Shown: one piece after another, positions 1-8,233 of the stretch
Layout: the number at the start of each line of letters is the position of its first letter
How positions within the stretch are numbered: the stretch's first letter is position 1
DNA from: VXNF01 sp964291305
GTDB taxonomy: Bacteria; Actinomycetota; Acidimicrobiia; Acidimicrobiales; CATQHL01
Assembly (NCBI GenBank): GCA_964291305.2
Contig: OZ219783.1
Span: forward strand, 186,001 to 250,000
Direction: 5' to 3'
Length of the DNA: 64,000 bases
Notes under the pieces: generated by a model
Seen by the model: only the letters and a program-made list of their open reading frames with translations
Databases searched by the model: none
What the model was told of the DNA's origin: nothing
Position numbers and translations under genes: made by a program

Positions 1-186
1 AACCGGAGCCAAGATGGCCGCTCCGGGCGCCTGCAGGTGTTCCTTACCGTGCACCTGGACTCGGAAGTAGAACACTCCTGCTAGCAGCCCGACGTTCCGG
101 CAGAGCCAATAGATCCGCCGCGAGAGCCAGCGATCGGCGGTGACAAGGACTCGTCCGTGGAGCCGTCTTGTGGCAGCAATGCTCAT
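1..186 (-). CDS. 1-acyl-glycerol-3-phosphate acyltransferase-like protein, N-terminal fragment
   Basis: The reading frame starts at an ATG on the minus strand (184-186), with GGGGAG immediately upstream, and runs off the left edge after 62 codons. The peptide begins MSIAATRRLHGRVLVTADRW and continues with a basic, aromatic stretch and then FRVQVHGKEHLQAPGAAIL. That last part looks like the strand just before the HX4D motif in PlsC-family acyltransferases, which typically read 'V.G.ENLP..GA.I...NH'. The catalytic HX4D box itself would lie outside the window. It sits 60 bases downstream of the SDR on the same strand, so the two probably share a transcript for fatty-acid or phospholipid work. 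An in-frame stop lies a short way upstream of the ATG, which supports the start. The family call rests on a short N-terminus. Confidence 0.6.
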   Translation of the reverse strand, partial: MSIAATRRLHGRVLVTADRWLSRRIYWLCRNVGLLAGVFYFRVQVHGKEHLQAPGAAILAPV

Positions 187-246
187 CTCCCCGACTCCCG
201 CTGGCCCTCAGGCCGCACCAGTTAGCTGGTCTCCTGCGGCGGGCTG

Positions 247-1176
247 CTAGATGGTCTTCGAAGGGCGTCCGGGCCCCTCGGTTTCTAGGCCACTCATATC
301 TACGTTCAGCCGTGCTTCGGCCATTAGGGATCGCACCACCTCGCCGAGTTGCGCCGGGTCGTCGGGCTGACGCGTGATGGGGCCAAGCCGCCAACCCTCG
401 GCGATACCCAATTGGTCACCGCTCACGTGGAACACTCGGCCAGTCACGCCAGAGGCCTCTGGGCTCGCTAGCCAGGTGGTAATCAGGGCGATCCAGCGCG
501 GCGACCAGGACTCGGCCAACTCCGGCGCGTTAGTCTCGCCGACTATCGGGATGGTCATCCGGGTAAGCGCGCTGGGGGCGAGGCAGTTGACCGTCACCCC
601 ATAGCGGGCCAACTCCATGGCGCAGATGAGGCTAAAGGCGGCGATCCCCGCTTTGGCGGCGCCGTAGTTGGATTGGCCGACGCTCCCGTAGATACCCGAA
701 GGCGACGAGGTGTTTATGACCCGAGCGTCTAGGTGGTGGCCGGCCTTGGCTTGCTGGCGCCACCAGGTGGCTGCATGATGGGTGGGGGCGAAGGTGCCTT
801 TGAGGTGAACGGCCATCACGGAGTCCCAGTCCTCCTCGGACATCGAGAAGACCATGCGATCCCGCAGGATGCCAGCGTTATTGATGAGGATGTCCAGGCC
901 GCCGTAGGTCTCGATGGCCTGGTGAATGAGGTCTTTGGCTTGGTGGAAGTCACTGACATCGTCACCGTTAACGACCGCCTCACCACCTTTTGCCACAATC
1001 TCCTCCGCCACCTCTTGGGCTGGCGTGATATCCGTGCCGGCGCCGGCGGCGTTGCTGCCGAGGTCGTTGACGACCACTTTGGCGCCCTCTGCTGCCAGCA
1101 TCAGAGCGTGCTCGCGGCCGATGCCTCGCCCGGCCCCGGTGACTACGGCAACCCTTCCTTCGCACAGTCCGGCCAT
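247..1176 (-). CDS. SDR family oxidoreductase (hydroxyacyl-CoA dehydrogenase / 3-oxoacyl reductase type)
   Basis: This is a 309-residue short-chain dehydrogenase/reductase. It has the nucleotide-binding TGAGRGIG at residues 13-20, NNAG at 99-102, and the catalytic Ser157/158, Tyr171 and Lys175 (YGAAK). The N-terminal phrase VVVNDLGSN and the insert between strands resemble the dehydrogenase domain of peroxisomal multifunctional enzyme 2, so a (3R)-hydroxyacyl-CoA or related substrate is plausible. The C-terminal tail of about 50 residues is longer than in a minimal 250-residue SDR. The start is ATG with AGGGGA a few bases upstream. It probably leads a minus-strand operon with the acyltransferase that follows. 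The exact substrate cannot be told from sequence. Confidence 0.9.
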   Translation of the reverse strand: MAGLCEGRVAVVTGAGRGIGREHALMLAAEGAKVVVNDLGSNAAGAGTDITPAQEVAEEIVAKGGEAVVNGDDVSDFHQAKDLIHQAIETYGGLDILINNAGILRDRMVFSMSEEDWDSVMAVHLKGTFAPTHHAATWWRQQAKAGHHLDARVINTSSPSGIYGSVGQSNYGAAKAGIAAFSLICAMELARYGVTVNCLAPSALTRMTIPIVGETNAPELAESWSPRWIALITTWLASPEASGVTGRVFHVSGDQLGIAEGWRLGPITRQPDDPAQLGEVVRSLMAEARLNVDMSGLETEGPGRPSKTI

Positions 1177-1342
1177 GAGGTCCCCTAAATGTTGCTCTTG
1201 CCAGTCGCTGCCCTTGGGCGCTGGGCTAATGGCGTCATGATAGGAGTTCTAAACCAGATTTTTTTCCGATAACCCTGTTCGGGTTGCTCTCAATGCGATA
1301 AGGTTTCGCCCCGTTGGAGTGTCCAATTGGGAGAGGCGTGAG

Positions 1343-2176
1343 ATGAATCTCAAGCGACTGTTTGTAATGGCCGGAGTTGTGGCGCTAATCGGGGTGTTGT
1401 GGGCGTCGCCCGCGGCTGCCGACAATCACACTCACTTCATCACGCTCGATCCGACAAGCGTGCCAGCCGAGTTGGGCGACGTTGAGATCGCCGTATCCGG
1501 TGGCAACTGGTCAGAGCCCGTCCCGTTCTTCATTACCGCTTGCACCGGTGCTGGCGGCGACGTTGAGCCTGTGTTGGCGATGAGAGACCTGCCGACAGCC
1601 CAAGGCCTGTGCCCCAACTTGCTGACCGACGTCAGGGCGGTGGAATGGGACGACGGCAGCTTCGCCACGACGATCACGGTCACAATCACGCAAGCGGAGA
1701 TCGATGCCGGAGCCTTAGTCATCGGGGCCGGTTGGTTGGACCTAACCGCGCTGGCGGATCCAGAGTCCAACGGAGCACTTGCAGTGCTGACCATCGGCGA
1801 GCCCATGGAAGAAGAGACGATGGAAGAGGAGATGATGGAGGATGCGGATGCTTCTGAGCCTGGCGGCGCTGACGAGGAGCCCATGGAAGAGGAGATGATG
1901 GAGGATGCGGATGCTTCTGAGCCTGGCGGCGCTGATGAGGAGATGATGGATGCTGATGAGGAGTCCATGGATGATGAGACAATGGATGAAGGCGCCACTG
2001 AGGGGTCCGCTCCGGAAGAGGGGTCAGTGGATGACCTGACTGAGGCTTCGGGCGAAGAGGAAATGCCGGTAACTGGCTCCGATAGCAACCTGATCGTCAT
2101 CATGGGTGCCGCAATCCTGGTAGCCGGCCTGCTGGTGCTCGGCACCGGCCGCCGGGTGCGAACCGTCAACCGCTAG
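1343..2176 (+). CDS. cell-surface protein with acidic repeats and MPVTG sorting signal
   Basis: A 277-residue secreted protein. The chosen ATG follows GGGAGAGG at a good distance; a GTG at 1319 is open in frame but has no such signal. Residues 1-27 form a signal peptide (basic MNLKR, hydrophobic core, then ASPAAAD). A beta-rich domain of about 120 residues follows (DPTSVPAELGDVEIAVSGG), with two cysteines. Then comes a Glu/Asp/Met-rich segment containing two copies of a 21-residue repeat (EEEMMEDADASEPGGAD). The C-terminus has MPVTG, a hydrophobic helix and an Arg-rich tail, the layout of a sortase substrate; MPVTG deviates from LPXTG in its first residue. No sortase gene is in the window. 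The function is unknown; it may be a wall-anchored adhesin or spacer. Confidence 0.8.
   Translation: MNLKRLFVMAGVVALIGVLWASPAAADNHTHFITLDPTSVPAELGDVEIAVSGGNWSEPVPFFITACTGAGGDVEPVLAMRDLPTAQGLCPNLLTDVRAVEWDDGSFATTITVTITQAEIDAGALVIGAGWLDLTALADPESNGALAVLTIGEPMEEETMEEEMMEDADASEPGGADEEPMEEEMMEDADASEPGGADEEMMDADEESMDDETMDEGATEGSAPEEGSVDDLTEASGEEEMPVTGSDSNLIVIMGAAILVAGLLVLGTGRRVRTVNR
1821..1942 (+). repeat. 63-bp tandem repeat, two copies, inside the surface protein gene
   Basis: Bases 1821-1879 and 1884-1942 are the same 59-base sequence except for one C/T difference near the end (gacgaggag versus gatgaggag). The period is 63 bases, so the reading frame is kept and each unit encodes 21 residues rich in Glu, Met and Asp. 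Shorter degenerate EE-M-D units continue to about 1990. Near-identity at the DNA level points to recent duplication or ongoing copy-number change. Confidence 0.9.
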
Positions 2177-2224
2177 CGGGCCGCCCGCACAACGGGCGTC
2201 AACAAGTCAACAATTCGAATCTGT

Positions 2225-2251
2225 GAGGGCCGGGCGTTTTGTCCGGCCCTC
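2225..2251 (+). terminator. GC-rich hairpin, possible terminator of the surface protein gene
   Basis: GAGGGCCGG (2225-2233) pairs perfectly with CCGGCCCTC (2243-2251) around a 9-base loop that holds TTTT. The hairpin lies 48 bases after the stop codon. No U-tract follows it, so it would be an L-shaped actinobacterial terminator rather than a classical one. A smaller CGCCCG/CGGGCG hairpin occurs at about 2181-2197. Confidence 0.5.
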
Positions 2252-2400
2252 GCTAGTTGCGGGGCATAGCTCCAAGCAACCTCCCGGCCACCCATGGTGC
2301 GGCGCCATCGATCGCTCATTCCATTGGCAATCCCAAGCGGCCTTACTTGTCTACTGGAGGTAGTCGTCGGGCGTACCTTGCTGACAGACTGCCAACCGTG

Positions 2401-3123
2401 ATGCTTCGGCTCAGCTTCGGCGCCTTGTCGTTGGCCCTGATACTGGTGACGGCCGTGGCTTGCAGTGCCGCTGACTCCGAGTCGCCGACGGCTCCTGTCA
2501 CCGCGGCAATATCCGACACTGCAGCAGCTACAACGGCCGTGCCACCCACGACGGCAACTTCCGCCCCACCTCCGGCCACGACTGAGGCTGCTGGACCCAC
2601 GCCCGAAGCTTCCGACGCCGCTGCTCTGCGGTCCCCAGAACCGCCAACCCCGCCTCCACCGACGGCAGCCGAGGACGATCAAGTAACGACAACCACGCAA
2701 GCCCCACCCCCGCCGTCGACGACTACTTCCGCCCCATCATCCCCAGCGCCGGAACCTGTGCCGCCTCCTCCACCGCAGCCCGATGTCGGTCAACCGGCGA
2801 CTACAACCACGCAAGCGCCGCCGCCTCCCCCAGAACCGCCGCCCCCGTCGACAGAGTCAGAAGCCGATGCCGTCATCGTTGTGACGCTGGTGGACGGTCG
2901 CATCGAAGCTGAACGTCGCTATGAGGTCTCATTTGGTGACACCGTGGAATTACGGGTCACCTCTGACGTGGCCGATGAGGTACACCTGCACGGCTATGAC
3001 CTATACCTGCAACTCCAACCGGGTGCCGAGGCCGTGCTGACTTTCGAGGCCAACCTACCTGGTGTTTGGGAGGCCGAACTGCACGACGCCAACCGAGAAC
3101 TCTTCCAGCTAGAGGTGTCCTAG
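2401..3123 (+). CDS. lipoprotein with Pro/Thr-rich linker and cupredoxin-like domain
   Basis: A 240-residue lipoprotein. The frame is open from 2257, but the sequence only becomes a signal peptide at GTG2398/ATG2401: MLRLSFGALSLALILVTAVAC, with Cys21 in a lipobox (V-A-C). The next roughly 140 residues are a low-complexity Thr/Ala then Pro-rich tether (TTTTQAPPPP, PPPPPEPPPP). The last 80 residues form a beta domain containing DEVHLHGYD, then a GVWEAELHDANRELFQLEV ending, like the small cupredoxin-like domains found in secreted actinobacterial proteins. His and Asp residues are available for a metal, but the classical Cys ligand of blue copper proteins is absent. The stop codon is 8 bases from the next start, so the two genes are clearly coupled. 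Confidence 0.75.
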   Translation: MLRLSFGALSLALILVTAVACSAADSESPTAPVTAAISDTAAATTAVPPTTATSAPPPATTEAAGPTPEASDAAALRSPEPPTPPPPTAAEDDQVTTTTQAPPPPSTTTSAPSSPAPEPVPPPPPQPDVGQPATTTTQAPPPPPEPPPPSTESEADAVIVVTLVDGRIEAERRYEVSFGDTVELRVTSDVADEVHLHGYDLYLQLQPGAEAVLTFEANLPGVWEAELHDANRELFQLEVS

Positions 3124-3131
3124 GAGAATCC

Positions 3132-4469
3132 ATGGCCCCCGCAGGAGTGTTGGCGCACGGCATCGGGGTGCGCGGTGATTTGCCGCTGCCGGTGTGGATG
3201 TTCGCCTACGTCGCCGGCGCCGCGCTAGTAATCTCGTTCCTGCTGCTTGGCAGCTTCTGGCCAACCTCCAAGCTGGAAGGCCGCTTCAGGCCGCGACCGT
3301 TGCCCGGCGTCACGCAACCGTTGGCCGGTGGGCTCGGTATTTTGCTGCGCTTGTTGGGCCTGGCGATGTTTGCCGTGGTGCTGTGGGCGTCCCTCTTCGG
3401 CGAGCTAGGTGCTTACGCCACGATTGCGCCGGTTGCGGTGTACGTGGGGTTCTGGGTGGGGCTGCTGTTTTTCTCCGCAGTCTTTGGGGATGTCTGGCGG
3501 CTGCTCAGCCCCTGGGAGACCTTGGCACTGGTCGGTGCCGCGCTGAGACGCCGTTTCTTTGCCCGCGTGCCGCGCCACCGTCTCTGGCGCCCCGATCCCG
3601 TGCACAGCGGGTGGTTGGGCGTTGTCGCCATCCTGTGTTTTGCTGCCCTTGAGTTAGTGCACCCCAATCCCCCCGAGACCCGGCTACTCGGCATTGCGAT
3701 AGCGGTCTACTCGGGGCTGATGCTGGTGGGAGCATCTCTCTGGGGACGTGAGTGGTTGCGACACAGCGAGGGCTTCGGCGTGGTGTTTCGGCATATCGGA
3801 GCTATGGGGATCTTCTGCGGTGACGGCGAGGGTCGCCTGGCGGTTCGCCCTCCAATAGTGGGCTTGGCGAAGCTGCGCATGACCCTGCCGCACACCTTCG
3901 TCCTGCTACTTATGCCGGGCACAACCAGCTTCGATGGCATCTCCCGCACCGAGTGGTGGGGTGGCCTTCTGGGGTCTCGGATTGGCTGGGAGACCGTTGG
4001 GTTCGGCGCTTTCGGGTTGCTGCAGTTCGCGGCAGACTTCTTGGTGCTCTACATCGCCGCGATGGCTGTGGGCGGTGCTATTGCCCGTACGCCTCTGCGG
4101 CAAATGCTGACCGATTTCGCCCCTTCAATCGTGCCGATCGCGTTTGCGTATCACATCGGGCACTACTTCTCGCTGGTGATCTTCGAGGGTCAGAACTTTC
4201 TAGCATTGTTGTCGCGACCCTTTGGAGGGTCCGCTGACCTCTTCGCCACGGCTCACTTCGAAGTCAACTACCTGCTCATTTCAACCGGGACGATTGCTCT
4301 GGTACAGGCCATCACGACTGTCGTGGGTCATCTAGCCGGGGTCGTCTTAGCCCACGACAAGGCGGTGGCGCGGTTCTCGCCGCGCCTAGCCGTGCGATCC
4401 CAGTACGGGCTGCTAGTGATGATGCTGGCCTTTACCGTCACCGGCATCTTCCTACTGCTCAACGCCTGA
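3132..4469 (+). CDS. polytopic membrane protein of the FedB ('fenitrothion hydrolase')-like family
   Basis: 445 residues with about ten hydrophobic segments. The start ATG3132 has AGGAG at 3122-3126; an upstream extension to 3066 would overlap the lipoprotein and lacks a signal. The N-terminus reads LAHGIGVRGDLPLPVWMFAY, which matches my memory of actinobacterial membrane proteins labelled fenitrothion hydrolase (FedB-like). That label is historical and says little about the real role. Conserved-looking polar residues lie within helices: PWETL near residue 137, HIGHYFSL near 350, and NFLALLSRP just after. It pairs with the cupredoxin-like lipoprotein, which suggests a membrane complex handling metal or electrons at the outer face. 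That is inference. Confidence 0.65.
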   Translation: MAPAGVLAHGIGVRGDLPLPVWMFAYVAGAALVISFLLLGSFWPTSKLEGRFRPRPLPGVTQPLAGGLGILLRLLGLAMFAVVLWASLFGELGAYATIAPVAVYVGFWVGLLFFSAVFGDVWRLLSPWETLALVGAALRRRFFARVPRHRLWRPDPVHSGWLGVVAILCFAALELVHPNPPETRLLGIAIAVYSGLMLVGASLWGREWLRHSEGFGVVFRHIGAMGIFCGDGEGRLAVRPPIVGLAKLRMTLPHTFVLLLMPGTTSFDGISRTEWWGGLLGSRIGWETVGFGAFGLLQFAADFLVLYIAAMAVGGAIARTPLRQMLTDFAPSIVPIAFAYHIGHYFSLVIFEGQNFLALLSRPFGGSADLFATAHFEVNYLLISTGTIALVQAITTVVGHLAGVVLAHDKAVARFSPRLAVRSQYGLLVMMLAFTVTGIFLLLNA

Positions 4470-4489
4470 GTTCCGAGCCGTCGGATCTC

Positions 4490-6616
4490 TCAGCTGATCT
4501 CGGCCTCGGCGGCCGCTGTCGTGAGCCGCTCCCACTCATCCAGCAGGCTCGAGTCCACATCCCGCACCAGTGCCCCCAGCCATCCGGTCAGTTCAGCCAG
4601 TTCCGGGGTTTGGTATTCGGCGGGGACGTTCTGCACCATGGTCCGGTAAGCGTCGCTCAAGTAGCGCAGCAGCAGTCCCTCGGAACGCTTCAGGCCGTAA
4701 TGGTTGACGTACTCGCTGAATGTCATGGCCCGATCGTGCATCTCCCGCACGATCGACTTGGGCCGCACGTTGTCGCCCTCCACCCAAGGGTGGTGCCGGC
4801 GGAAGATGTCGAACGCTCCATACAGAAACTCCCGCAGCGGCTTGGGGTGCTCCACGGTCGCTAGGCGCTCCATCCGCTCCTCGTAAGGCACGCCCTGCGA
4901 CTTCAGTTCCCCCAAGAGATCACTGCGTAGACGCTCGACTTGGGCGGCGATGACAGGCCCCGGGTTTTCCAGCACCGACTCCAGGATCGAAAGTACATTC
5001 AGTGGGTAGTCCTCTTCGGCGGGGTCCAGCACCGTCAATGCCTCCACCGCGAACAGCGAGAGCGGCTGATGTAGGGCGAAGCTGTCCTGCAGGTCGACCA
5101 TCACCCGCACTCGCCTGCCCAACTCGTCAGGAGTTTCTAATAGTTCCACGACACCGGAGTCGATCAGCGAGCGGTAGATAGCTACAGCTCGGCGGATGTG
5201 CCTCCGCTGGCGTCGGCGCGGCTCGTGGTTCTCTACCAGCAGCCGCCGAAGATCACCGCAGCCGTCGCCTGGCCGGTTTAGCAGATGCATCAACATCTGA
5301 TGACTGACCTCGAAGCTGGAGGTCAGCGGCTCGGGATCCGCCGAGATGAGTCGCTTGAAGGTGTCTTCATTCCAGTGGGCATAGTTGCGTTCGGGTGGCC
5401 GGCGTTTGGTTAGCTTGCGCTTGGCTTTGGGGTCGGACGCTGCCTTAGCCTCGGCGATGCGGTTCTGGATCCAGTGGGCCGGGGCTTGTACCCGCACCCA
5501 ACCCTCCTCGTCATAGCCGGCGCGGCCTGCACGCCCGGCAATCTGGTGGAACTCTCGGGCCTTCAGCAGGCGGGTTTGCTGCCCGTCGTACTTGCAAAGT
5601 TGCGTGAACAGCACGGTGCGAATAGGCACGTTGATCCCCACACCGAGGGTGTCGGTACCGCAGATGAGCTTTAGCAACCCCTGTTGGGCCAGCTTCTCGG
5701 TGAGCAGCCGGTACTTGGGCAGCAGCCCCGCATGGTGCACTCCGACGCCATGGCCTATGAGTCGCCGGAGGTCTTTGCCGATTGGTGAGTCGAACTTGAA
5801 ACCGCCGATTGCTTCTGCCACCTGATCCCGCTCAGCTCGGCTCAGGATGCCGATGCTGGTGTAGGCCTGTGCCGCCTCGATGGCCTCCCGCTGGGAAAAG
5901 TGGACTACGTAGATAGGGGCTCGGTTGCGCTCTAGCAGATCCTCAATGGAGGCGTGTAGCGGCAAGGTTCCGTACTCGAAGCGCAACGGCACCGGACGTT
6001 CGGCGGAGCGCACTGTCACCGTCTCTCGCCCCGTGCGGCTAGTCAGCTCGTCGGCGAAACGCTCGGTTGGCCCCAGCGTGGCTGACAACAGCACGAACTG
6101 GCATTGCGGCAGGCTGAGCAGCGGCACTTGCCACGCCCAACCGCGCTGGGGGTCGGCGTAGAAGTGGAACTCGTCGGCAATGACCAGGTCCACGTCGGCC
6201 TGCTCGCCGTCGCGCAGCGCCCAGTGGGCCAAGATCTCCGCCGTGGCGCAGATGATCGGAGCCTGTGGGTTGACCGAGGCGTCGCCGGTGATCATCCCTA
6301 CGCGCTCGGATCCAAAGGCAGCACAAAGGGAGAAGAACTTCTCGCTCACGAGCGCCTTCAGCGGAGCGGTGTAGACGCTGCGGCGACCCGCTGTCAGGGA
6401 GGCGAAATGGGCTCCTGTCGCCACGAGCGACTTGCCCGAGCCTGTGGGGGTGTTCATGATGACGTTGGCGCCGTCGAGGATTTCCAGCAGCGCCTCCTCT
6501 TGCGCGGGGTAGAGCGAAATCCCCTCCGCGGTCACGTAGTCCACGAAGCCGTCTAGCGGCGAGGCTGCAGTCAGGCGGGCTGCCAGCGGTGGGATGGCTG
6601 GTTTGGCTGTAGTCAT
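4490..6616 (-). CDS. Ski2-like DEAD/DEAH-box RNA helicase with DUF3516 C-terminus
   Basis: 708 residues. The first half is a superfamily 2 helicase: Walker A TPTGSGKS at 56-63, DEFH at 148-151 (Walker B, DExH class), SAT at 178-180, and the motif VI region QIAGRAGRAG near residue 365. The second half (about 400-708) is the alpha-helical domain found with this actinobacterial family (DUF3516). ATP-dependent RNA unwinding or RNA quality control is the expected cytoplasmic role, by homology to Ski2/Mtr4-type enzymes; there is no direct evidence here. The gene stands alone on the minus strand, convergent with the membrane-protein gene (20 bases apart) and divergent from the kamA-like gene. Confidence 0.9.
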   Translation of the reverse strand: MTTAKPAIPPLAARLTAASPLDGFVDYVTAEGISLYPAQEEALLEILDGANVIMNTPTGSGKSLVATGAHFASLTAGRRSVYTAPLKALVSEKFFSLCAAFGSERVGMITGDASVNPQAPIICATAEILAHWALRDGEQADVDLVIADEFHFYADPQRGWAWQVPLLSLPQCQFVLLSATLGPTERFADELTSRTGRETVTVRSAERPVPLRFEYGTLPLHASIEDLLERNRAPIYVVHFSQREAIEAAQAYTSIGILSRAERDQVAEAIGGFKFDSPIGKDLRRLIGHGVGVHHAGLLPKYRLLTEKLAQQGLLKLICGTDTLGVGINVPIRTVLFTQLCKYDGQQTRLLKAREFHQIAGRAGRAGYDEEGWVRVQAPAHWIQNRIAEAKAASDPKAKRKLTKRRPPERNYAHWNEDTFKRLISADPEPLTSSFEVSHQMLMHLLNRPGDGCGDLRRLLVENHEPRRRQRRHIRRAVAIYRSLIDSGVVELLETPDELGRRVRVMVDLQDSFALHQPLSLFAVEALTVLDPAEEDYPLNVLSILESVLENPGPVIAAQVERLRSDLLGELKSQGVPYEERMERLATVEHPKPLREFLYGAFDIFRRHHPWVEGDNVRPKSIVREMHDRAMTFSEYVNHYGLKRSEGLLLRYLSDAYRTMVQNVPAEYQTPELAELTGWLGALVRDVDSSLLDEWERLTTAAAEAEIS

Positions 6617-6778
6617 TTGTTTGCCGTCGCACCTGCCAACCGTCGATTAAGCGCTCTGACCTGGTGATTTAGCGAAACCGAGGGTCTTTTAGTTAGGATG
6701 GTGTCAACAAGCCCGAGACGGGGGAGTGCTCGGCTTCTCGTTTCAACAGGAGGACATGCCGCATAAGGGGGCTGCAAA

Positions 6779-8158
6779 ATGCAACAAGCGACCAATGGAC
6801 AGACGCCGATCTTCCGGACATTCCAGCGGCGCAATATGGAGGACATTCCCGGCTACGACCGGCTAACCGAACACCAGCGTCTGGTGATCGACGTGGTGTC
6901 TCGAGTGCTCCCGTTCAAGACCAATAACTATGTCTGCGAGCAGTTGATCGACTGGTCCAACATTCCCGACGACCCTATCTATCAGCTCACCTTTCCCCAG
7001 GAGGGGATGCTCGACCCCCAGCACTTCGCCGCTATTGCCGACATGGTGCGCTCGGACGCGCCGGCCAAAGATATTGACAAAGCGGCACGCACCATCCAGC
7101 GCAACCTGAACCCGCATCCCAGTGGTCAGGTGGAGTTGAACGTACCCCACGTAGCCGGCGAGCCGATGCCGGGAATGCAGCACAAGTACGACGAGACGGT
7201 GTTGTTCTTCCCCGCCCAGGGCCAGACCTGTCACGCATACTGCACCTATTGTTTCCGCTGGCCCCAGTTTGTGCAGCTCGACGACTTGAAGTTTGCCACG
7301 AAGGAGGGTGCCAATCTGGTGCGCTACCTGCGGGCACATCCCGAGGTAACAGATGTGCTGTTTACCGGTGGCGACCCCATGATTATGCGCACCGCGATAC
7401 TGCGCCGCTATATCGAGCCGCTGTTAGACCCCGAGTTCGAGCACCTAACTATTCGGATCGGCACTAAGGCCGTGGCTTACTGGCCGCACCGGTTTGTGGA
7501 CGACAAAGACGCCGACGACACGCTGAGGCTCTTCGACGACATCACCGCGGCGGGACGGCACCTGGCCATTATGGGGCACTATTCGCACCCAGTGGAGTTA
7601 GCCACCGAAGCCTCCGAGAAGGCGATCCAGAACATCTTGAATACCGGGGCGGTTATCCGCTGCCAGGCCCCGCTTATCCGCCACGTCAACGACGACTCGA
7701 AGATCTGGGCCGACATGATCCGCCGCCAAGTGAAGCTGGGGTGTGTGCCTTACTACATGTTCGTCGAGCGCGACACCGGAGCGAAGCGCTACTTCGAGTT
7801 GCCGCTAGAGCGGGCCCTGGAGATTTACAACGGGGCATACCGGGAGGTGTCGGGCCTGGGGCGCACCATGCGCGGGCCCTCCATGTCGGCCACACCGGGC
7901 AAGGTGCAACTGTTGGACATAATGGACCTCTACGGCGAGCAGGTATTCGTGCTGCGTCTGCTGCAGGGGCGCAGCGCCAAGTGGACCAACCGTTTGTTCT
8001 TCGCTGCTTACGACCCGTCTGCCGTCTGGTGGGACGACCTAAAGCCGGCCCCATTTGACGACGGCTTTTTCTTTGATGAAGAACTGAACGAGCTGCAGAT
8101 TGCGGCGATTGCCGGCGCCGCCGACAGCCCCGTGCAGGTGGAACTCGGTCGCAAGTAG
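6779..8158 (+). CDS. KamA-family radical SAM protein (lysine 2,3-aminomutase-like)
   Basis: 459 residues. The radical SAM cluster motif is C151-HAY-C155-TY-C158 (CX3CX2C), followed by FRWPQF and the SAM-binding GGDP at 197-200. A TPGK motif near residue 373 is in the place where lysine 2,3-aminomutase binds PLP through lysine (PGGGGK in clostridial enzymes), so a PLP- and SAM-dependent 1,2-amino shift is likely. The substrate could be lysine, glutamate or another amino acid; the FRWPQF variant differs from the CRHCTR form of classical KamA. ATG6779 is preceded by GGGGG seven bases upstream; ATG6836 (MEDIPGYDRL) is an alternative start. A TAGGAT element at about 6706 may be its -10. It is followed in the same direction by the methyltransferase gene. 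Confidence 0.85.
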   Translation: MQQATNGQTPIFRTFQRRNMEDIPGYDRLTEHQRLVIDVVSRVLPFKTNNYVCEQLIDWSNIPDDPIYQLTFPQEGMLDPQHFAAIADMVRSDAPAKDIDKAARTIQRNLNPHPSGQVELNVPHVAGEPMPGMQHKYDETVLFFPAQGQTCHAYCTYCFRWPQFVQLDDLKFATKEGANLVRYLRAHPEVTDVLFTGGDPMIMRTAILRRYIEPLLDPEFEHLTIRIGTKAVAYWPHRFVDDKDADDTLRLFDDITAAGRHLAIMGHYSHPVELATEASEKAIQNILNTGAVIRCQAPLIRHVNDDSKIWADMIRRQVKLGCVPYYMFVERDTGAKRYFELPLERALEIYNGAYREVSGLGRTMRGPSMSATPGKVQLLDIMDLYGEQVFVLRLLQGRSAKWTNRLFFAAYDPSAVWWDDLKPAPFDDGFFFDEELNELQIAAIAGAADSPVQVELGRK

Positions 8159-8233
8159 CTCAAAACGCCTGCCCGAGATCGTCGTGCCGCGGCTTTCAAG
8201 CCTGCGGTAGTAGTCCTGGGGACGACTTACGGC

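Noticed and set aside
1251..1300. AACCC-TGTTC-GGGTT hairpin with a T-run nearby, looked like a terminator
   Set aside because: The T-run precedes the hairpin on the plus strand and would be an A-run after it on the minus strand, so it cannot be an intrinsic terminator. It may be an operator, but there is no support.
1432..2169. 245-codon Ser-rich minus-strand frame
   Set aside because: The Ser tracts are the antisense of GAG/GAT/ATG repeats of the surface protein, which has a signal peptide and anchor.
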